Assembly: GCF_022808955.1 (NCBI RefSeq)
Contig: NZ_JAKZEY010000034.1
Span: 44,799 to 108,798 of the forward strand
Reading direction: 5' to 3'
Source of the DNA: Anaerococcus sp. AGMB09787
GTDB lineage: Bacteria; Bacillota; Clostridia; Tissierellales; Peptoniphilaceae
Length of the DNA: 64,000 nt
Shown here piece after piece: positions 60,015 to 64,000 of the stretch (position 1 is its first letter; the number at the start of each line of letters is the position of its first letter). The notes below the pieces were generated by a model. That model was not told where the DNA came from. It did not search any database and saw nothing but the letters and a program-made list of their open reading frames with translations. The position numbers and the translations under genes are program-made.

Positions 60015-62042
60015 CTAATACTCCTTAAAGGCTGAAGAGTTTTTATATCCAAAATATGAAATCACAATAAGGATTATGGATATAAAGACTGTAATTGCAG
60101 CACCTATAGCCTGATACTGATTCTCCATAGTTAGCTTGTAAATATATGAGATCAAGATATCTGAACTTCCTGCTAGGTTACCATAAACTTTAGGATTGAA
60201 AGGTCCTCCTTGGTTGTAGAGGTAAATTATTGAGAAGTTATTGAAGTTAAAGGTGTATTGGTTAATAAGCATAGGGGCTATTTGGAATAGAACCAAAGGA
60301 ATAGTAATCTTGAAGGTCCTTTGGATGCCTGTAGCTCCATCAATGCTTGCAGCTTCATATAAGTCCTTAGGTATCGCTTGCAAAACTCCTGTTGTCAATA
60401 GGAAAATATAGGAATGTCCCAGCCAACCTTGGAGGAGTATTAGGGCAAGCCTTGTTTGCATAGTATTATTCTTAATATCTAGACCTACACCAAAGAGCGA
60501 ATTTACCGTCTCGGTTATTATTCCCCCACGACTTGTCATGATTGAAAAGAACATTATGGTAATGAAGGCCGGAATCGCCCATGGTAATAAATAAACTGTC
60601 CTAAAGAACTTCTTACCCTTAACTCTTTCATTGTTGACCATAAGGGCAAAGACAAAGCCCAGGAGGATAGCGAGGGTTGATGCACCCAGGGTCCATACTA
60701 TAGTCCATCCAAAGATATGCCAGAAGGCCTGACCTGCTATACCTTTACCCCTTGCTATAGTTATATAGTTAGAAAGTCCTATCCAATTAAACTTGTTTTG
60801 ATTTTGAGGGTCCATATTAGTAAAGGATATCAAAATCGCTGTCAAGATAGGAACTATAACTATAAAGATAATTACCAAAAGAGCAGGAGCTGTTATTAGG
60901 TAAGGGAAGCCCTCAGAACTTACGAATTTCTTGGTCTCGAAGAAATTATTAGGTCTAATACCTGCCATCTCTCTTTTTTCTACTTTTCTTACATCCCTAA
61001 AGGACATTATAAGGATAAAGGCCGCAAGGACTACAAAAACTAGGGCCAAAATTCCCTCTATCATAAAGAGAATTGACCTATCTAGCCTCTTGCCCCCTTG
61101 GGCTAGGCTTACTAGCCCTGCAAGACCTTGACCTTGGTAGTTACCAAAGCCTAGGGCATAGGGAATGGCTATTAGGTAGATAAAAAGGGAAGCTAATAAG
61201 AACAAGGCTCCCTTCTTTAACTGACCATTAAGAATTTGTCCAAGGCCTGGTATGGGCGCTGATATGATAGACCTAAAGGCAGATGTCTTAGCCACTTCTA
61301 CCGGAGTCCTACGCCTTAGCTCTGCCAAGTCCCCCTCTAGGATCTTTTTATCTGTCTTCAGATCCTTATCAATCCTGTACTTAATAGACTCAAGCTCTTC
61401 TTTTAGGGAGGTTTCTGGATTTTGATAGTCGATAGACTTATTTTGATCCTTGAACCTTTGCTTTTCCTGTTCTTTTTCGCTCTTGTAAGCTTTCTTGGAA
61501 ATGGTCTTGTTCCTATAAGACTCTTTTAGAGATGATAGGTTGGCCTCGTGCTTTTCCTTCAAGATCTTCTTATCCTCATCTATCAGCTTCCTAGAAACTT
61601 CGATTTCTTCCTTGCTAAGGGCCCCTAGCTTCTCCTCTGCCCCTAGATAGGCCCTCTTAAGCCTGGTATTTTTATCAATAATCTTAGGGATTTCTTCTAA
61701 TTCAAGACGGGCTTTTTTGTAGTCAAGCTCGCTATCATAGGATAGGTCCTTATTTTCCTCATAGAAAGCGATCATAGCCTCTGCCATAAATTTTCTTTTG
61801 TAGAGGTCCTTTAGCTTCCTATCATCTGTCTTTGAAGAATTTTCCTTGTAGGATTTTTGGGCCTTAGCCAGAAGGTCTTTCTTGTCTTTCTTATATTTTT
61901 CTATTGCCTTATTATAAGGGTGGTCCTTGCTAGATACCTTAGCCTTGCCTTCTTCCTCTGCCCTTATCAAGTCAATTATATACTGGTTTTTTCTAGGATG
62001 TTTTTCTCCTAATTCGTCTATAAGGTATTTTTCATACTTCAT
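60015..62042 (-). CDS. CUT1 ABC permease, MalF type, with long helical and TM2-like N-terminal extension
   Basis: A 675-residue protein, more than twice the size of a typical CUT1 permease. Residues 1 to about 250 are a charged, Lys/Glu-rich helical region with coiled-coil character. Residues 262-345 hold a PGLGQILNGQLKKGALFLLA segment like TM2-type membrane proteins plus another span. Residues 375-675 are the MalF permease with the EAA motif YEAASIDGATGIQRTFKITIP (562-582). The start lies 2 bases after the small membrane protein gene. The extension is cytoplasmic by the positive-inside rule; its role is unknown. Confidence 0.88.
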   Translation of the reverse strand: MKYEKYLIDELGEKHPRKNQYIIDLIRAEEEGKAKVSSKDHPYNKAIEKYKKDKKDLLAKAQKSYKENSSKTDDRKLKDLYKRKFMAEAMIAFYEENKDLSYDSELDYKKARLELEEIPKIIDKNTRLKRAYLGAEEKLGALSKEEIEVSRKLIDEDKKILKEKHEANLSSLKESYRNKTISKKAYKSEKEQEKQRFKDQNKSIDYQNPETSLKEELESIKYRIDKDLKTDKKILEGDLAELRRRTPVEVAKTSAFRSIISAPIPGLGQILNGQLKKGALFLLASLFIYLIAIPYALGFGNYQGQGLAGLVSLAQGGKRLDRSILFMIEGILALVFVVLAAFILIMSFRDVRKVEKREMAGIRPNNFFETKKFVSSEGFPYLITAPALLVIIFIVIVPILTAILISFTNMDPQNQNKFNWIGLSNYITIARGKGIAGQAFWHIFGWTIVWTLGASTLAILLGFVFALMVNNERVKGKKFFRTVYLLPWAIPAFITIMFFSIMTSRGGIITETVNSLFGVGLDIKNNTMQTRLALILLQGWLGHSYIFLLTTGVLQAIPKDLYEAASIDGATGIQRTFKITIPLVLFQIAPMLINQYTFNFNNFSIIYLYNQGGPFNPKVYGNLAGSSDILISYIYKLTMENQYQAIGAAITVFISIILIVISYFGYKNSSAFKEY

Positions 62043-62044
62043 AC

Positions 62045-62461
62045 CTACATCCTTTCTTCTCTTCCAATAATGAATAATAAAATAATGTTTAGAATAATTT
62101 CTATATAATAAAATATCGAGCCAATTCTAAATTGAAAAAATATATTTACAAGCTCAATTAAGGTCATACCAGCAAAAAATATCTTGTAGGTTAGATTTAC
62201 TCCTGTCTTATGAATCATAAAAAATGTATAGAGGGAAATAGCGACAGGACTAACTACCCTAATTAAAAAACTTCCTATCACAGTAGTCAAATAAGCTCTG
62301 TGGGAAAGTCCTTGATTTATAGCATGAATCTCCCTATAAACTTCCACATCCTTTGCCAGCATCAAGGCCTCCATAGAATAGACCAAGATCAAAAGGGCTG
62401 ATACTAGCAAAACCTTAAGTATAAACTTATCTCTTTTTTCTTTTTTGTAATTATTAGCCAT
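62045..62461 (-). CDS. Four-span membrane protein of unknown function in the maltodextrin-type operon
   Basis: A 138-residue protein with a basic N-terminus (MANNYKKEKRDKFILK) and four hydrophobic stretches, approximately 15-33, 57-82, 90-110 and 113-133, ending REERM. No family is recognised. It lies between the binding-protein and MalF genes and abuts MalF by 2 bases, so it is made with the transporter. A regulator or accessory subunit of the importer is possible, but nothing in the sequence shows it. Confidence 0.75.
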   Translation of the reverse strand: MANNYKKEKRDKFILKVLLVSALLILVYSMEALMLAKDVEVYREIHAINQGLSHRAYLTTVIGSFLIRVVSPVAISLYTFFMIHKTGVNLTYKIFFAGMTLIELVNIFFQFRIGSIFYYIEIILNIILLFIIGREERM

Positions 62462-62509
62462 AACATTCTAAAGTGCTGCCAAAGGTCCACTCAAGCAGCA
62501 CTCATTCTT

Positions 62510-63838
62510 CTAATTATTAAAATTTACCATCATAGCATCAAAAGATGCCTTCAATTCCTTGTAAGCTTCTTCTTCGTTAGCAGGTTTTACAGAGTTCCAT
62601 GATAGGATAGCATTCTTATAAGTATCCCATACGCTTCCCCATTCCTTAAATAATGGTCTAGCTGGAGCATCTTCATAAGACTTGATTGTAGCATCAATTA
62701 TAGCCTTGTCTGAATCTGGAAGGTCTGATTCTTGGTAAGTTTCATTCTTCACATTTTCCAAAACCTTCCCTGTTGCCTTATAGAGATCTATGGCAAATTC
62801 TGGATTGACAATTTCTTTAATCATCTCCTTGGCTATGGCTTCCTTGTTAGCATCTCCTTCTATCCTAGCATTTATTGCAAGTCCCCATCCACCTTGCCAG
62901 TGGTTAAGTGGTTTGCCTGCTATAGTTAGGTGGTCGATTGGGAAGATCTCTAGGTTGCCTTCTCCTGCTTGCTCAGAAATACTTGCAGCATCCCAAGCTC
63001 CACCAAGCCTTGCAACGCCCTTGTTGCCTGTTGTAAATTCCTTGTCTATATAGCCCCAACCAGCATCTGGGTCGAACAATTCGCTACCAGCCTCGTTGTG
63101 TTGTTTCCAATAATCATACATAGCCTTTACTGTAGCCTTCTTCTCATCTTCAAGCTCACTCCATTCCTTAGTAAAGTCAGAATACAAAGTGCCATCTTCC
63201 TTCATACCTAGAAGCTCTACTCCAGAAGAATTGGTAGCAGCTACACCATACCAAGCATCAAAAATTGGGAAGAGAACTGTTGCAGCATCATTACCTTCTC
63301 CTGCTATCTCTATAGGTTCATCCTTATTAACCCCATTCGCTTCAGCATTTGCAGTATTTACATAGGTAATAAGAGTTTCGATATTATAAGGGAAGGCAAA
63401 ATATTCACCATCTATATTGAAGTTGCCACCAATACCAGCATCAAAATCATCCCATCCCCCTATTTCTTCAGCTAGACTCTTGGAATCAATAGCTCCCAAA
63501 ACATCATTTCCTACTAGACCATAAAGTCTATCAGCAGGTATAGCAAAAAGATCTGCTACATCCTTGTTACCAGCATCAGTTGCATCGATAATATCAAGGT
63601 GGTCAAAAGAACTTACTGTCTTAAATTCGATCTCTGCATCTGGATACTTTTCCTTAACCCTTGCTGCAGCTTTTTCATAATGGTCAAGCCAATCTTCCTC
63701 AACTTGAACACTCAAAGTACCAGCTACCTCACTAGGTTCAGCACTACTAGCTTCTTCAGCTTCATTAGAATTTCCTCCACAAGAAGCAAGAAGACCTGCC
63801 AATGATAATGCCATAAGGGCTTTAAATTTATTTTTCAT
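62510..63838 (-). CDS. CUT1 solute-binding lipoprotein, MalE-like
   Basis: About 442 residues. The signal peptide ends LASC with the acylated C20, then a Glu/Ser-rich spacer. The SBP_bac_1 fold is seen in KEKYPDAEIEFKTVSSFDHL, DLFAIPADRLYGLVGNDVLG, YFAFPYNIETLITYVNTANA and AWDAASISEQ. I choose ATG 63838, since GGAGG lies between it and an earlier ATG. First gene of the operon. MalE-like by gene set (MalE, MalF, MalG, MalK order); the actual oligosaccharide is not fixed. Confidence 0.86.
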   Translation of the reverse strand: MKNKFKALMALSLAGLLASCGGNSNEAEEASSAEPSEVAGTLSVQVEEDWLDHYEKAAARVKEKYPDAEIEFKTVSSFDHLDIIDATDAGNKDVADLFAIPADRLYGLVGNDVLGAIDSKSLAEEIGGWDDFDAGIGGNFNIDGEYFAFPYNIETLITYVNTANAEANGVNKDEPIEIAGEGNDAATVLFPIFDAWYGVAATNSSGVELLGMKEDGTLYSDFTKEWSELEDEKKATVKAMYDYWKQHNEAGSELFDPDAGWGYIDKEFTTGNKGVARLGGAWDAASISEQAGEGNLEIFPIDHLTIAGKPLNHWQGGWGLAINARIEGDANKEAIAKEMIKEIVNPEFAIDLYKATGKVLENVKNETYQESDLPDSDKAIIDATIKSYEDAPARPLFKEWGSVWDTYKNAILSWNSVKPANEEEAYKELKASFDAMMVNFNN

Positions 63839-63857
63839 ATATTCCTCCATTTGTTCG

Positions 63858-63889
63858 TGAAAACGTTATATACTGTATATCTTATTATA
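63858..63889 (-). promoter_or_regulatory. Promoter and overlapping operators of the maltodextrin-type operon
   Basis: Read leftwards, -10 TATAAT is at 63884-63889, with no good -35. Just downstream is a perfect palindrome ATATAC-T-GTATAT (63868-63880), overlapped by a cre-like or LacI-family site (TGAAAACGTTATAT on the plus strand, 63858-63871). Both lie between the -10 and the start codon, where a bound repressor would block transcription. Confidence 0.55.
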
Positions 63890-63944
63890 CAACAATTTTC
63901 AATTAAAATAAAGTTTTTTTAATTGATCTACTAGCCATGAACAT

Positions 63945-63977
63945 ATAAAAAATCCCTAACCTTCCTAGTTAGAGATT
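63945..63977 (-). terminator. Terminator of a gene beyond the right edge
   Basis: Read leftwards, AATCTCTAAC and GTTAGGGATT (63968-63977 and 63951-63960) form a 10-bp stem with one G-U pair, followed by TTTTTTAT. It ends a minus-strand gene that lies outside the window. Confidence 0.8.
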
Positions 63978-64000
63978 TAAGTAAGCATATTTTTTCTACT

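Noticed and set aside
1..64000. CRISPR arrays, rRNA and tRNA genes
   Set aside because: No regularly spaced repeats and no tRNA or rRNA signature segments were seen on reading either strand.

Overview
This window looks like the chromosome of a low-GC, Gram-positive anaerobe of the Tissierellia (Peptoniphilaceae, most likely Anaerococcus or a close relative). The reasons are the AT-rich sequence, strong AGGAGG-type ribosome sites, lipobox lipoproteins, FMN and TPP riboswitches in front of ECF-type vitamin transporters, a CarD-IspD-IspF-MetK-MreB-GpmA operon, and host-glycan catabolic operons. The genus is an inference; no rRNA gene is present to confirm it. Nearly all genes lie on the minus strand.

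Layout, left to right. (1) 1-9660: a sialic-acid operon read leftwards: DppABCDF-type ABC transporter, two-part CE7 esterase, NanA, ROK kinase and NanE (cut by the left edge). (2) 9735-14084: an S41 peptidase lipoprotein, a small membrane protein, and the t6A / ribosome-modification cluster tsaE-tsaB-rimI-tsaD. (3) 14085-15600: the riboflavin transporter RibU under an FMN riboswitch, and an orphan OmpR-type regulator. (4) 15660-22400: a housekeeping operon carD-yacL-ispD-ispF-metK-mreB-gpmA with two tandem promoters, plus a diacylglycerol-kinase-like gene. (5) 22400-24600: a decayed accessory island. It holds a broken IS256-type transposase, an intact 51-residue cysteine-containing candidate RiPP precursor, a collapsed ABC exporter and the SPASM half of a radical-SAM maturase. 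(6) 24600-39800: an ABC-2-like transporter, ThiT under a TPP riboswitch, surface-polysaccharide genes (Wzz-like, EpsG-like), a truncated response regulator, a DUF2089/DUF4097 pair, two glycolipid-type glycosyltransferases, an orphan PTS IIB, a HAD phosphatase, PncB, and a second decayed ABC exporter. (7) 39800-55720: an N-glycan import and breakdown locus. It has a CUT1 transporter with its own MsmK ATPase, GH84, GH38 and GH125 glycosidases, GH1, two ROK kinases, ManA and an RpiR/MurR regulator. (8) 55829-56447: two tandem lipoproteins sharing one leader, the downstream one FMN-binding. (9) 56563-57945: RadA. (10) 58025-63900: a maltodextrin-type CUT1 transporter operon whose MalF carries a very long helical N-terminal extension.

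The catabolic modules suggest a commensal living on host glycoproteins. Sialic acid is de-O-acetylated, taken up and converted to GlcNAc-6-P precursors. N-glycan oligosaccharides are imported and trimmed inside the cell to mannose and GlcNAc, then phosphorylated by ROK kinases and passed through ManA into glycolysis. The most unusual item is the degraded RiPP cassette at 23.35-24.54 kb, where only the precursor peptide is still intact, together with a second exporter relic at 38.77-39.80 kb.
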